A stretch of 64,000 nucleotides of DNA from Mycolicibacterium austroafricanum (lineage in GTDB: Bacteria; Actinomycetota; Actinomycetes; Mycobacteriales; Mycobacteriaceae), in the NCBI RefSeq assembly GCF_902705885.1, contig NZ_CACSIP010000017.1:41400-105399 (forward strand), read 5' to 3'. Below are positions 8,388 to 16,935 of this stretch, in pieces. Position 1 is the first letter of the stretch; each line of letters starts with the position of its first letter. Position numbers and translations under genes: made by a program. The notes beneath the pieces are model-generated. The model saw nothing but the letters and a program-made list of their open reading frames with translations, had not been told where the DNA came from and did not search any database.

Positions 8388-9386
8388 CTAGCGATTCAGG
8401 GTGTGTTCGGGCGCGCACCCATAGAGCTCGAGGTAGTTGCTCCGGAAGTGGGCGAGATCCCAGAAACCCCACCGGCGGGCGATCCCGGCCACGCTGGTGA
8501 CTCCGGGGTCAGCCGTCGCGAGATCGCGGTGGACGTAGCTCAATCGGATTTGTTGGAGGTATTGGGTCGACGAGCGTTGCCGGTGCCTGACGAACAGCGT
8601 TTCCAGTGCGCGCGCGGAGACCCGCGCCGCGTCAGCGATATCCGCCGGTGAAATGTCGTCGTGGACGTTGTCATCGATGAATGCGGTGGCACGGCGAAGC
8701 GCATCGTGGTTGTCACTGTCGTGGTTGTCTCTGTCACCGACCGGCCCCGGAGGGTCGCCCGCCGTGTTGGGGAACGCTGCCAACATGCTGGCGGCCAGAT
8801 ACCGGGCGACACCGCTGGAGATGAGCGGCTCCACCGCGGCGAACGGATTGCCGAGTAGACCGTGACGAATATGGTCGATGACGTCGACGAGATGCTGATT
8901 GGCGGCCGCGGACACTGGCGCCGAATCGGTCAGGTACGCCGGCGCAGCATCCGGGTCCCGGCCCAAAGCCTCAGCCAGAGCGCGCCGTGGAACGTTGACC
9001 ATGTGGTAGCGCGCGTGTCGGCACCGTCCTACCAGTGGGCGTCCCGCGGCGGTGCCGAATGCAACGACCGCGCCGGTTCCATGGCTGCGCGCCGGCCCCC
9101 GCAGTGGGGTCTCCTCGAGCACGCCCGAATGCACCCTGCACAGCAAAATGTTCTCGGGGGCGGCCATCTCGTAGCTCATGTCGTAGGTGTACTCGGAGTC
9201 GTCGATACTGAGCGCTCCGACATCGCTGCGCCACACCCGGGTCCGGGTGATGCCACCGGACGCCGACTTCTCGATGCGGATTGCCCCGAACGCAGCCCCG
9301 ATCTGCTCTTCAGCCTGGTCGAGGTCGTCCGCGCTGATCAGACATCTACCGGCGGGCGGCCCGGGCTTTTCCTGCACGAGTCTCAC
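8388..9386 (-). CDS. AraC-family transcriptional regulator
   Basis: 332 residues. The last 100 residues form the double helix-turn-helix: FIDDNVHDDISPADIADAA followed by RVSARALETLFVRHRQRSS and a second HTH with GVTSVAGIARRWGFWDLAHF. The N-terminal 200 residues match the AraC-binding-like cupin domain of this regulator group (DMSYEMAAPENILLCRVHSG and HMVNVPRRAL). A histidine/aspartate-rich linker (NHDSDNHD) separates the two parts. Neighbours are a lipoprotein and a broken DinB gene, neither an obvious target; the 138-base upstream gap holds its promoter. Confidence 0.85.
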   Translation of the reverse strand: MRLVQEKPGPPAGRCLISADDLDQAEEQIGAAFGAIRIEKSASGGITRTRVWRSDVGALSIDDSEYTYDMSYEMAAPENILLCRVHSGVLEETPLRGPARSHGTGAVVAFGTAAGRPLVGRCRHARYHMVNVPRRALAEALGRDPDAAPAYLTDSAPVSAAANQHLVDVIDHIRHGLLGNPFAAVEPLISSGVARYLAASMLAAFPNTAGDPPGPVGDRDNHDSDNHDALRRATAFIDDNVHDDISPADIADAARVSARALETLFVRHRQRSSTQYLQQIRLSYVHRDLATADPGVTSVAGIARRWGFWDLAHFRSNYLELYGCAPEHTLNR

Positions 9387-9524
9387 CTACCCGGGGTCTC
9401 TTTCCCTGCGTTTCTCTCGCCACTTTACGACGTGTGGGCGTGCTGCTGGCAACTTCTGCGACATGGCGCGGGCAATTCAGCGCCTCGCGGGTGCCCGACC
9501 AGAGCCGCTCAGATCTCGACGATC

Positions 9525-10014
9525 TCAGCGGCCGGTTCTCCCATCGATGAGTTCCCGGAGGATGTCCATGTGTCCGGCGTGACGGCCGGTCTCTTCGATC
9601 ATGGGGGATCAGTGCCCACCTCACCGACGGTGACCGACCGCTGCGCGCGGGCCGCGCGCAGGGCGATTCGAGATCCGGGTTGCTGACGATGACGTTGTTG
9701 GCTTCGGCCGTGACGCGTCGGTACTCCTCGATCAACGAATCGACGGCGGTGTCGGAATCAGCGTGAAACGTCGCGGACCAGTCGCCGACATCCTCGCCGA
9801 GGAAGGTGAAGCGCTCGACATGGATCAAATGATTGAGCAGACCGAGCAGGTTGGTGCCGGAAGGGACGCCCGGTTGGCGTACTTGCGGTTCCGGCGCACC
9901 GCGAATCTTGCGGGCGACGGAATCCCGGAGGTAGTCGAGGAAGCCCAGCAGTACGTCACGCTCGCCGCCGCCGGTTGCCGGTGGCGGCCTGTCGGTTCGT
10001 CGCGGCGTTGGCAT
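9525..10014 (-). pseudogene. DinB-family (DUF664) protein, frameshifted in a 5-base G run
   Basis: From ATG 10014 the frame reads a DUF664/DinB protein (GERDVLLGFLDYLRDSVARK, GLLNHLIHVERFTFLGE). At the plus-strand run of five G at 9604-9608 the family sequence shifts by one base: the expected HMIEETGRHAGHMDILRELI continues in another frame and stops at 9525. Without correction the product acquires about 80 unrelated Arg/Ser-rich residues. DinB-fold proteins are four-helix bundles that often bind a metal through His residues (here NHLIHVE and GRHAGH) and in actinobacteria can use mycothiol. Either a recent one-base insertion or a homopolymer read error. Confidence 0.75.
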
Positions 10015-10129
10015 GTGACGACATTAGACAACTCCCCATGACACGGGATGACACGGCGAACGATGAGTTTGTTCCTTCCACGAGGTCTATCCCTTCGGAA
10101 CGAAGCAGCATGCGGCGAAAGGAGAAGCG

Positions 10130-10972
10130 ATGGGCGCCGAGCGTTCCCGTACCGGTCACCTATCGGTGAACGGGCTCCACCTCTACTACGAGGTCCACGG
10201 CGAACGTGAAACGTCGAAGCCTCCGTTGCTGTTGATCCCCGGCGCATTCATGGCCGCCGATTCGATGGCTGCGTGGACGCAGGCTTTCGTGTCCACTCGC
10301 ACGGTGATCGTGTTCGACCAGCAAGGACACGGCCGCACCCCGGACACCCCGCGGGAGATGTCGTACGAACGGTTCGCCGACGATGCTGCCGGGTTGCTGC
10401 ACGCACTGGGAGTGGAACGCGTAGACGTGATGGGCTACTCGCAGGGCGGCGGGGTGGCACTGCAGCTGGCGATCCGTCACCCGTCGCTGGTGAGCAAGCT
10501 GGTCTCGATGTCGGCCACTTTCCGCAGGGATGGCTGGTACCCGTCGGTGTTCGAGGCCATCGCGGGCCTGAACGCCGAGGCGTTCGCCGCGACACCCGTC
10601 GAGAAAGCCTTCAAAGTCCATACCCCTGATGGTGCGGCATTCGATGCCTACATCGAGAAGATGAAGGTGTTGAACATCAACGACCAGAACATCAGTGACG
10701 ACCAGATGCGTTCGATCTCCGCGCAGACGATGGTGATCGTCGGCGATGCGGACGGCGTGAAACCCGAACATGCACTGGAGATGTTCAAGCTACGCGGTGG
10801 GGGTGACGCGCAGGCAGCGGCGACGGGCACGTTGCAGAAGGCGCCTGCCGCCCGTCTTGTGGTGCTGCCGGCGATGTCGCACATCGCCATCTCGGGGGAG
10901 TCGGAACGATTGGCGCCTCTCATCGGCGCGTTTCTCGACGACGTGACACCGCAGACGCCGCAACTGTTCTAG
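10130..10972 (+). CDS. Alpha/beta hydrolase
   Basis: 280 residues. The nucleophile elbow GYSQGG places the catalytic serine near residue 104; the strand before the oxyanion region reads LLLIPGAFMAADS, and the acid/histidine pair fits GDADG near residue 206 and MSHIAISGESERL near 250. Cap-domain residues give no substrate. Start ATG follows a clear AAAGGAG ribosome site. The protein lacks a signal peptide and would be cytoplasmic. It converges with the receptor-kinase gene with only 23 bases between them. Confidence 0.88.
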   Translation: MGAERSRTGHLSVNGLHLYYEVHGERETSKPPLLLIPGAFMAADSMAAWTQAFVSTRTVIVFDQQGHGRTPDTPREMSYERFADDAAGLLHALGVERVDVMGYSQGGGVALQLAIRHPSLVSKLVSMSATFRRDGWYPSVFEAIAGLNAEAFAATPVEKAFKVHTPDGAAFDAYIEKMKVLNINDQNISDDQMRSISAQTMVIVGDADGVKPEHALEMFKLRGGGDAQAAATGTLQKAPAARLVVLPAMSHIAISGESERLAPLIGAFLDDVTPQTPQLF

Positions 10973-10995
10973 ACCGACAGTCGGGGCGGCCTCAG

Positions 10996-12813
10996 CTAGG
11001 CGGCGGCTTCGATGGTGATCTCGGAGATCTCCGTACGACTCTGTCCGTCCAGGGTGCCCAGCTTCGGGATCCACACCAACACGTACGACGTGGGGGTGTG
11101 ATCGTCGACCACGATCCGGTTCTCGCCAGGCTGGACCGGCATCGGGGGTGTCAATTCGGTTGTGTCGGAGAGACTTCCGGGAGATGAGCTGTCAGCTGCA
11201 CGAATCTGGATATCGGTCCCGGTGCTTGCCAGCTCGACCTGCACAGCGCCGATCTCGGTGGGCTCGGGTAACTGCAGGATCAGACCCACGCCTTGTTTGA
11301 AGGCGGGGAAGGGGGTCGCGTCGACATAGGTGTCGCTGCGCCATGCGGTGCCGGCGTCGCCGTCGATGGCCAACTCGGCTTCGGCCGGATGATCCGGCGA
11401 ACCTCCCGGAGAGAAGACGGTGGCGCTCACCGGGGTGACGATCGGTCCGGGACCCGCTCGGTGTGACCACAGACCGAACCCGTCGGTCAACACTGCCGCC
11501 AGCGCGACCACCACCACGGCAACGACGGCCACGACCACGGCCGCCAGGCGCGCTCGGCGCGTGGATCCACGCGCTGCGTCCGCCGGCGTCACGGCCATCG
11601 AGCGCCCTTTCGGACGCCCAGGGGGCCGGACCGAATGGTTCTGGACGGATTCGCCGAGCAGGGTATCGCCGTCGAACATGCCGTGGACCTCGACGACATC
11701 ACCATCTGCGAGGTGCCCGGTGATCGACGTCCCCCGCAATTCGACCGGCACCGTGGAGTCGAGTTGGCCGGTTGCTCCGTATTGCTCGACAACGAAGGAC
11801 CAGACCTCCTGATCGTCGTCGGTTCCAGCCTGCTTCTTGTGCACGTCGCGGGCCGCGCCGTAGACCGACATCCTGGTCAGTCGCCTGGTATGGGGCGGCG
11901 AATCATCGCCGAGGTCACGGGCGACGTCGAACGCAGCGGTGTGCACCAACGTGTCGGACGGTTGATCGGCCACGTCCGGCTCACCCGCAAATGCGCGCGC
12001 GAAGGCGCTGCAGGTGGGATAGCGGTTGTCGGGATCCTTGGCCAGCGCCTTGTCCATGACGGCGTCGAGCCAGGCCAGATCGGGCCTGCGGGTCGACAGC
12101 TTCGGGGGTGGGGTCTTGAGGTGGTTGCCCACGACGACCACGCGGTTGGCGTGGGAGAACAACGGCACCCCGGTGAGCAGGTGGTATGCGGTGGCCGCCA
12201 GGGCGTACTGGTCCACGCGGCCGTCGATGTCATTGCTGACGAGTTGTTCGGGGGCGGCGTAGTTGACGGTGCCGATCGCGACGTTGACGTCGGTGAGCCC
12301 GTCCACGTCGTCGGCCCCGCGCGCGATACCGAAGTCGGTGAGCAGGATACGGCGCCGGGCGCCGGCCGACGAGTTGGCGACCAGGATGTTGCCCGGCTTG
12401 ACGTCCCGGTGCAGCAGCCGGCGTTCGTGCGCGAAGTCCAACGCGTCCGCCACGGCCGTCACGATCTCGGCGACGTCGTCGTAGGGCATTCCGGACGGGT
12501 AGCGCTCGGTCAACAACTGACCGGCATCTGTGCCCTCCACGTAGTCCATCGAGATCCACAGATGACCGTCGAACTCGCCGCGGTCATGCACCCCGACGAT
12601 GTGCGGGTGCCACAACGTCGCCGCCAGCTCCGCTTCACGGATGAAACGCGCAGGAAAGTCCCCGTCGCCGGTAGCTTCCAGCGACAGAATCTTCAGCGCG
12701 TCCAGTCGGGGGAGGCGGGGATGACGGGCCAGGTATACCTCGCCCATACCGCCACTGCCGAGCAGCCGCTGAATGGTGTAACCAGCGAAAATATCGCCGC
12801 CTTCATACGGCAT
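10996..12813 (-). CDS. Membrane Ser/Thr protein kinase with MurJ-like outer domain
   Basis: 605 residues. Kinase domain at residues 8-275: glycine loop [14 protein letters not shown]-binding Lys41, catalytic HRDVKPGN with Asp137, DFG at 160 and APEQ near 188, so all catalytic residues are present. A linker near 335-395 contains a small beta-rich segment ([20 protein letters not shown]). One membrane helix spans about 422-443, after a basic stop-transfer region. The outside domain (450-605) is a discoidin-like fold with [13 protein letters not shown] and [11 protein letters not shown], closely like the extracellular domain of mycobacterial MurJ (MviN). PASTA repeats are absent. Likely senses an envelope ligand; the ligand is unknown. 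Confidence 0.9.
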   Translation of the reverse strand: MPYEGGDIFAGYTIQRLLGSGGMGEVYLARHPRLPRLDALKILSLEATGDGDFPARFIREAELAATLWHPHIVGVHDRGEFDGHLWISMDYVEGTDAGQLLTERYPSGMPYDDVAEIVTAVADALDFAHERRLLHRDVKPGNILVANSSAGARRRILLTDFGIARGADDVDGLTDVNVAIGTVNYAAPEQLVSNDIDGRVDQYALAATAYHLLTGVPLFSHANRVVVVGNHLKTPPPKLSTRRPDLAWLDAVMDKALAKDPDNRYPTCSAFARAFAGEPDVADQPSDTLVHTAAFDVARDLGDDSPPHTRRLTRMSVYGAARDVHKKQAGTDDDQEVWSFVVEQYGATGQLDSTVPVELRGTSITGHLADGDVVEVHGMFDGDTLLGESVQNHSVRPPGRPKGRSMAVTPADAARGSTRRARLAAVVVAVVAVVVVALAAVLTDGFGLWSHRAGPGPIVTPVSATVFSPGGSPDHPAEAELAIDGDAGTAWRSDTYVDATPFPAFKQGVGLILQLPEPTEIGAVQVELASTGTDIQIRAADSSSPGSLSDTTELTPPMPVQPGENRIVVDDHTPTSYVLVWIPKLGTLDGQSRTEISEITIEAAA

Positions 12814-12882
12814 GGGTCAAAGCCTACAAAAGAGTCACCGTCGCACCGCGTCGAGTGACGATCGAGACGCCCCGCCAGTTGA

Positions 12883-13698
12883 TCATCGACGCCTATCGTC
12901 TCGCCACGTGAGCACCTGCTTGAGGGATGTGAGGTCGTAACCGTCGTCCGCGGTGAGTTCGGTCTGGAACAGAGTCACGCCCGCCTCGCGGAAAGCATCG
13001 GCGCTGTCGGCGTCCTTCCACAGCGTCGAGCGTTCGATATCGGCGCCGTTGCGCCCGAACGTGGCCGCCAGCTCATCGACACGGTCGCTGGACCGGCGGA
13101 ACGCGTCGAGGTCCTGGAACGCGTGCCAGATGTCGGCGTGGCGGGCTACGGCGGGCAGCGATCGCTTGGGCCCCGTGCCGCCGATGAGGATCGGCAGCTT
13201 GCGCACGGGCGGCGGAATCAGCGCAGCCAGCCGGTTCTCGATGCGGATCAGGCTCTCGTCGAACCGATCGAAGCGGGAGCCGAAGGTTCCGAATTCGTAA
13301 CCGTAGGTGGTGTAGTCCTTTTCGTACCACCCTGCTCCGAGGCCGAGGATGAGTCGGCCGCCGCTGATGTGGTCGACGGTGCGTGCCATGTCAGCGAGCA
13401 GGTCCGGGTTGCGGTAACCGACACCGGTCACGAGCAGCCCGATCTCGGCGTGGGAGGTGATCTCACCCCATGACGCGAGCGCGGTCCAGCCCTCGAAGTT
13501 GGCGACGTCGGGCTGCTCGTCGAACATGACGGGCTTGCCGTCGACGAGGGCTTTCATCGCCGGGCGGTGGAAGTGGTCATAGCCGAAGATCACGTCGACG
13601 CCGAGGTCGTCGGCCGCCAGGACGGCGTCGCGCCACGTGCGGTAGTCGGGCGTGCCGCCAGGCTGGATCTGTACGGCGACGCGGACGGGACGGGTCAT
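12883..13698 (-). CDS. LLM-class F420-dependent oxidoreductase
   Basis: 271 residues. A luciferase-like TIM barrel is indicated by RVAVQIQPGGTPDY at the start, DVIFGYDHFHRP near residue 40, GLLVTGVGYRNPDLLADMARTVD and the characteristic GGRLILGLGAGWYEKDY near 120. In actinobacteria this subgroup normally uses coenzyme F420. The ATG at 13698 is chosen because AGGAGC precedes it; an upstream in-frame ATG would add 13 residues with no ribosome site. It is separated from the kinase gene by 69 bases. Substrate cannot be deduced. Confidence 0.85.
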   Translation of the reverse strand: MTRPVRVAVQIQPGGTPDYRTWRDAVLAADDLGVDVIFGYDHFHRPAMKALVDGKPVMFDEQPDVANFEGWTALASWGEITSHAEIGLLVTGVGYRNPDLLADMARTVDHISGGRLILGLGAGWYEKDYTTYGYEFGTFGSRFDRFDESLIRIENRLAALIPPPVRKLPILIGGTGPKRSLPAVARHADIWHAFQDLDAFRRSSDRVDELAATFGRNGADIERSTLWKDADSADAFREAGVTLFQTELTADDGYDLTSLKQVLTWRDDRRR

Positions 13699-13732
13699 GG
13701 CTGCTCCTGAGTCGGGGAAGGGCAACTCCTGA

Positions 13733-13915
13733 GCCAAGTTCGACGGCGCGGAGTTTATTCCGGAAGCTGGCCCCGCCCAGGTCGGCCTGTCGTGGCTGCT
13801 CCACTACGCGCCCACCGTGCTGCTCATCGCCGGAACCAGCTCGATCGTGCACTCGGAGCAAGATGTCGCCGTAGGCTCCGGCTCGCCCGATGAGGACCAG
13901 ATGCGGCGAACTCTC
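13733..13915 (+). pseudogene. Remnant of an aldo/keto reductase C-terminus
   Basis: A reading frame opening after a stop at 13730 contains GPAQVGLSWLLHYAPTVLL, then IAGTSSIVHSEQDVAVG and SPDEDQ. This is the order seen near the end of aldo/keto reductases, where QVALAWLL is followed by PIPGTSS-x-x-H-x-E-x-N and a final DE-rich helix. There is no start and no N-terminal barrel, and the sequence after 13915 is not recognisable. It is best read as a decayed fragment between the LLM gene and a secreted-protein gene. Confidence 0.5.
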
Positions 13916-14120
13916 CGTTGTTGTGTCGTTCGGCGGCTCGATGTGACGCCCGACCCGATATTGCCTAACACGCGAGAAACCCTGGGCGGAATGGGGATAA
14001 GCAACGGCCGACTATCCAGACCAGCGCTGCGGTTCGTCCTCGATCTCGGACGCGAACTTGACTGGATGTCCACGCCCGGATGGACGGTTGACAGTGCGGC
14101 TCGTTGGGCAGGGCAGCGGA

Positions 14121-14354
14121 CTAGAGTTGCCCCAGAGGCCGGCAGACATTGGACAAGGCGTTCCAGTACTCACCGGGTGCACAATCGCCCGCCGGACGCG
14201 GCGTCTGGCAGGTGTTGGTGATCGGATCCCAGAACTGGCCGTTGATGCAGTTCAGCGGCTGTGCGGACCCGATTCCGGCCCCGAACAGCGACACGGCAGC
14301 AATGGGGGCGGCGGCGAGAGTGGCGATGGTCGAACGGACATATAGATTTCGCAT
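14121..14354 (-). CDS. Small secreted protein with two Cys pairs
   Basis: 77 residues. A signal peptide with a hydrophobic core (IATLAAAPIAAVSLFGAGIG) is expected to be cleaved after SAQ. The mature part has two similar units, LNCINGQFWDPITNTCQ and GDCAPGEYWNALSNVCR, each with a Cys pair 12 residues apart and a conserved G-x-[FY]-W followed by NxC. This layout is known from short mycobacterial exported proteins of unknown function and suggests two disulfide loops. It is flanked by an aldo/keto reductase remnant and a MerR gene and looks monocistronic. Confidence 0.75.
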   Translation of the reverse strand: MRNLYVRSTIATLAAAPIAAVSLFGAGIGSAQPLNCINGQFWDPITNTCQTPRPAGDCAPGEYWNALSNVCRPLGQL

Positions 14355-14486
14355 GGGTCGATCTTGCCCGACGACGAGGGTCCTCAGACCCCGTCAGGCG
14401 AAACAATTCCCACGCACTTGTCGGTTCAGTCGCCGTGTGGTTCGGCAGGGGTTGTGCCGCGAGTGATCGGGCGGTGGGTTCCACGG

Positions 14487-14960
14487 TTAGCGGGTGTCGC
14501 CGGTGGTGCCTCCGTACGTGGTGATCTTGTATTCGGTCGCGGCGAGGGAGAGGGTGAGTTCGCGAATCTGGCGGCGGATGGTGTCGCGGTGTTCGAGGAG
14601 CATGTCGAGCCGTTCAGGTACCGTCTGATCGCCGCTGTCGACCAGCTCGATGTAATGCTGCAGATCGCGGATAGCCATGCCGGACAACCTCATCCGGGTG
14701 AGGAAGACAAGCCGACGCACCGCCTCGGGCTGGTAGCTGCGGTGGCCGCTGCTGTCGCGGTCAACCGCGACCAGACCGGCACGTTCGTAGTAGCGCAAGG
14801 TGTGCGCAGACACGTCGAGCAGCTCGGCGACCTCGGTGATACTCATCGGCGCGCGGACCTCACTGGTGTCGGCGAGGCGGTGGATGACCTCGACTGACAT
14901 CGGGCCGTCGATCTCGCCGAGTGCGGCGAGCGCCCTGCTCATCAGGTCGTCGGTGGACAT
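14487..14960 (-). CDS. MerR-family regulator, paired with the SDR gene
   Basis: 157 residues. The MerR winged helix begins near residue 38 (SITEVAELLDVSAHTLRYYERAGLV) and runs through HRSYQPEAVRRLVFL to the dimerisation helix near 105-140. There are no conserved metal-binding cysteines, so an organic effector is likely. The 37-residue N-terminal extension is unusual for the family. The gene starts 8 bases after the stop of the short-chain dehydrogenase, so the two form one operon; the palindrome at 15858 in front of that operon is its likely binding site. Confidence 0.87.
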   Translation of the reverse strand: MSTDDLMSRALAALGEIDGPMSVEVIHRLADTSEVRAPMSITEVAELLDVSAHTLRYYERAGLVAVDRDSSGHRSYQPEAVRRLVFLTRMRLSGMAIRDLQHYIELVDSGDQTVPERLDMLLEHRDTIRRQIRELTLSLAATEYKITTYGGTTGDTR

Positions 14961-14968
14961 ACCCGATC

Positions 14969-15841
14969 CTAGATCGGACGTACTGAAGCGGCGACGTCGG
15001 TGAAGTCGGCGCTGCGAGCCAGCTCAGCCCACCGGCTCACCCCATCCAGACCACGCTGGTAGGTGGCTGTGAGCCGCTCGACGGCCTCGGCGCCGAGCGG
15101 CAGCCGCAGCGGCACGTCCTCGGAATGGGCCAGGGAGACAACGATCTGCGCGGCCTTCACCGGGTCGCCTTCCTGGTTGCCGTCCGCTGTGGCCATGTCG
15201 GCTCGCACATCGGTCAAACCCTCCCGGTAGGTGGGTGAGATGGCGGTGAAGTCGAGGACGTCCGCGGCGTTGAACGTGGTGCGGAACCGGCTGGGTTCCA
15301 CCAGCATCACACGAATCCCGAACGGCGCGACCTCGCCGGCGAGGGCCTCAGACCATCCCTCCAACGCGAACTTCGACGCCGAGTAGGTCGAGACACCGGG
15401 GAACGACATCCGGCCGCCCTGGCTGCTCATCTGCACGATCGTCCCGCCCCCCTGGGCCCGCATGATCGGTAATGCTGCACGAACGAGGGCGGCGGGACCG
15501 AATAGGTGCAGGTCCATCAGGTCGCGCAGTTGCGCGTCGGTGACTTCCTCGGCGGCGCCGACGATGGCTCGCCCCGCGTTGTTCACCAGGACGTCGAGTC
15601 GGCCGTAACGGTCGACAGTGGCCTGAACGAGGCTGGCGGCGTTGGTGGTGTCTCGGACGTCGAACTGGACGCTTGTGACGCGGTCGCCGAAGGTGGTGTT
15701 CAGGTCGGCCACGGCGTCAGGATTACGGACCGCGGCCACGACGTGATCGCCCGCGGCAAGGGCAGCCTCGGCCATTGCACGTCCGAGTCCGTTCGAGGCT
15801 CCGGTGATGATCCACGTCTGTGCTGCCGTCGGTGTTGTCAT
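14969..15841 (-). CDS. Short-chain dehydrogenase/reductase
   Basis: 290 residues. A classical SDR: the cofactor loop reads ITGASNGLGRAMAEAAL (TGxxxGxG), NNAG is near residue 88, and the catalytic Ser and YxxxK appear as VQMSSQGG and YSASK. The cofactor loop with VRNPD after the second strand suits NADP(H). The start at 15841 matches the domain boundary; an ATG three codons earlier is possible. First gene of an operon with a MerR regulator immediately downstream, expected to be induced by the compound sensed by that regulator. Confidence 0.88.
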   Translation of the reverse strand: MTTPTAAQTWIITGASNGLGRAMAEAALAAGDHVVAAVRNPDAVADLNTTFGDRVTSVQFDVRDTTNAASLVQATVDRYGRLDVLVNNAGRAIVGAAEEVTDAQLRDLMDLHLFGPAALVRAALPIMRAQGGGTIVQMSSQGGRMSFPGVSTYSASKFALEGWSEALAGEVAPFGIRVMLVEPSRFRTTFNAADVLDFTAISPTYREGLTDVRADMATADGNQEGDPVKAAQIVVSLAHSEDVPLRLPLGAEAVERLTATYQRGLDGVSRWAELARSADFTDVAASVRPI

Positions 15842-15857
15842 GGCCGTGACGGTAGAA

Positions 15858-15875
15858 GTTCGAGCGCGCTCGAAC
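15858..15875 (-). promoter_or_regulatory. Perfect 18-base palindrome, MerR-type operator
   Basis: GTTCGAGCGCGCTCGAAC is its own reverse complement and ends 16 bases before the SDR start codon. On the minus strand a TTGCGT hexamer overlaps its upstream edge and TACCGT lies 19 bases further, the elongated spacing MerR-family activators need. The cognate regulator would be the MerR protein in the same operon. Confidence 0.6.
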
Positions 15876-15954
15876 GCAAGCTCGACCCCAGCAGTGGACC
15901 GTGCATCGTTGACGACCGCCGGTGAAGAAGTGCTGAGGCGGATCTGGTGAGGCG

Positions 15955-16413
15955 CTACGGTGCTTTGCCTTCGAGGTGCCGCTTGAGGCGACCCAGGCCC
16001 CTTTCCGCACGTCGACGCATCAGTTGCCCGGCCACGGGCAGCAGGAGATGTCGAGTCAGCGCGCCATCGCTTCGGCTGCACATACGCCAACGGACCTCGC
16101 ACGCGTCCGGGCCCACGTCGCGGAACTCGATCTCCATGCGCGGCAGTAGGAATGGCAGGTCACCCTCGGTGACCAGCCGTCGTGACGCCTCGACCTCCAC
16201 CACCTGGATCAGCACCTGCCGGTTACCGCGTAGAGGTACTGCCACAGTCTCCGAGTAGGTTTTTCCGACAGTCGCGAACGACAACTCGTCCTGCCCGACG
16301 ATTGCGATCACGCCGGGAAACCAGTCGCCGAAGTTCTCGAGGTCAGCCGCGTAGGCAAACGCCTGTATCCGGGAACAGTCGACGATGACGGCGGAACTGG
16401 CCAACTGGTACAT
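15955..16413 (-). CDS. SRPBCC-family protein
   Basis: 152 residues. The polyketide-cyclase/START-like group is indicated by ASSAVIVDCSRIQAFAYAADLENFGDWFPGV compressed at the N-terminus, of which the FAYAADLENFGDWFP block is the family signature, and by a C-terminal amphipathic helix with RRRAERGLGRLKRHLEG. The ATG at 16413 is chosen because GAGGAG lies six bases upstream; a GTG four codons earlier would place that ribosome site inside the gene. Divergent from the MerR gene at 16487 and driven by an unmistakable MerR-type promoter, so it is likely the main target of that regulator. Confidence 0.8.
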   Translation of the reverse strand: MYQLASSAVIVDCSRIQAFAYAADLENFGDWFPGVIAIVGQDELSFATVGKTYSETVAVPLRGNRQVLIQVVEVEASRRLVTEGDLPFLLPRMEIEFRDVGPDACEVRWRMCSRSDGALTRHLLLPVAGQLMRRRAERGLGRLKRHLEGKAP

Positions 16414-16441
16414 ACGACTCCTCACGACTGGGATCGACGAA

Positions 16442-16472
16442 CGTTAAGCTATAGACGTAGGTCTATAGTCAA
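16442..16472 (-). promoter_or_regulatory. MerR-type promoter with 19-base spacer and dyad
   Basis: Reading the minus strand, TTGACT is followed after exactly 19 bases by TTAACG. The spacer holds CTATAGAC and GTCTATAG (16449-16468), exact reverse complements four bases apart. Over-long spacing with a central dyad is the hallmark of promoters that MerR-family proteins twist into activity. It drives the SRPBCC gene and lies 18 bases before the divergent regulator. Confidence 0.8.
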
Positions 16473-16486
16473 GGCCGGGATACCCG

Positions 16487-16864
16487 ATGAAGATCAGCGA
16501 ACTGGAAGCGCGCACCGGCGTCGGCCGCCACGCCCTCCGCTATTACGAGCGCCGTGGCCTGCTCGGCGAGATTCCCCGCAGCGATGGCAACAACTATCGC
16601 GAGTATCCGGATTCCCTGGTCGACGAGGTGAAGCTGTTACGCAGCATGCAGGCGATGGGTTTCTCGTTGAGCGAGCTCCGGGAGGTCCTCGACGGGGTGC
16701 GCGCCAGCGACATCAACTGCGCGGACGGCGCCCGACTGCTGGCCGACAAACGCGCGCGGGTCGACGAGCAGATCAGCGGCCTCCGTGAAGTCAGTCGCCG
16801 GTTGGGCCGCGAACAGAAACGCTTGGAAGCCAGCGCACGCCGCCGCGGCATCCCACTCGGGTAG
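16487..16864 (+). CDS. MerR-family regulator, divergent from SRPBCC gene
   Basis: 125 residues, normal length. MKISELEARTGVGRHALRYYERRGLL forms the DNA-binding helix pair, followed by REYPDSLVDEVKLLRSMQAMGFSLSEL and a C-terminal coiled coil. One Cys (NCADG near residue 82) stands in the region where metal sensors carry ligands, but there is no second cysteine, so metal sensing is unlikely. The intergenic promoter shared with the SRPBCC gene contains its probable operator. Confidence 0.88.
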   Translation: MKISELEARTGVGRHALRYYERRGLLGEIPRSDGNNYREYPDSLVDEVKLLRSMQAMGFSLSELREVLDGVRASDINCADGARLLADKRARVDEQISGLREVSRRLGREQKRLEASARRRGIPLG

Positions 16865-16935
16865 TACTCGACAGAGGCTCCAGGGTTCGCCGGTGCACAT
16901 CTGCACGTCCACCGTTCCGGTCCGGGCCACCCCGC

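Noticed and set aside
13817..14221. Open frame extending past the aldo/keto reductase remnant
   Set aside because: Only the first part resembles a protein family; after 13915 nothing is recognisable and it runs into the opposite-strand secreted-protein gene.
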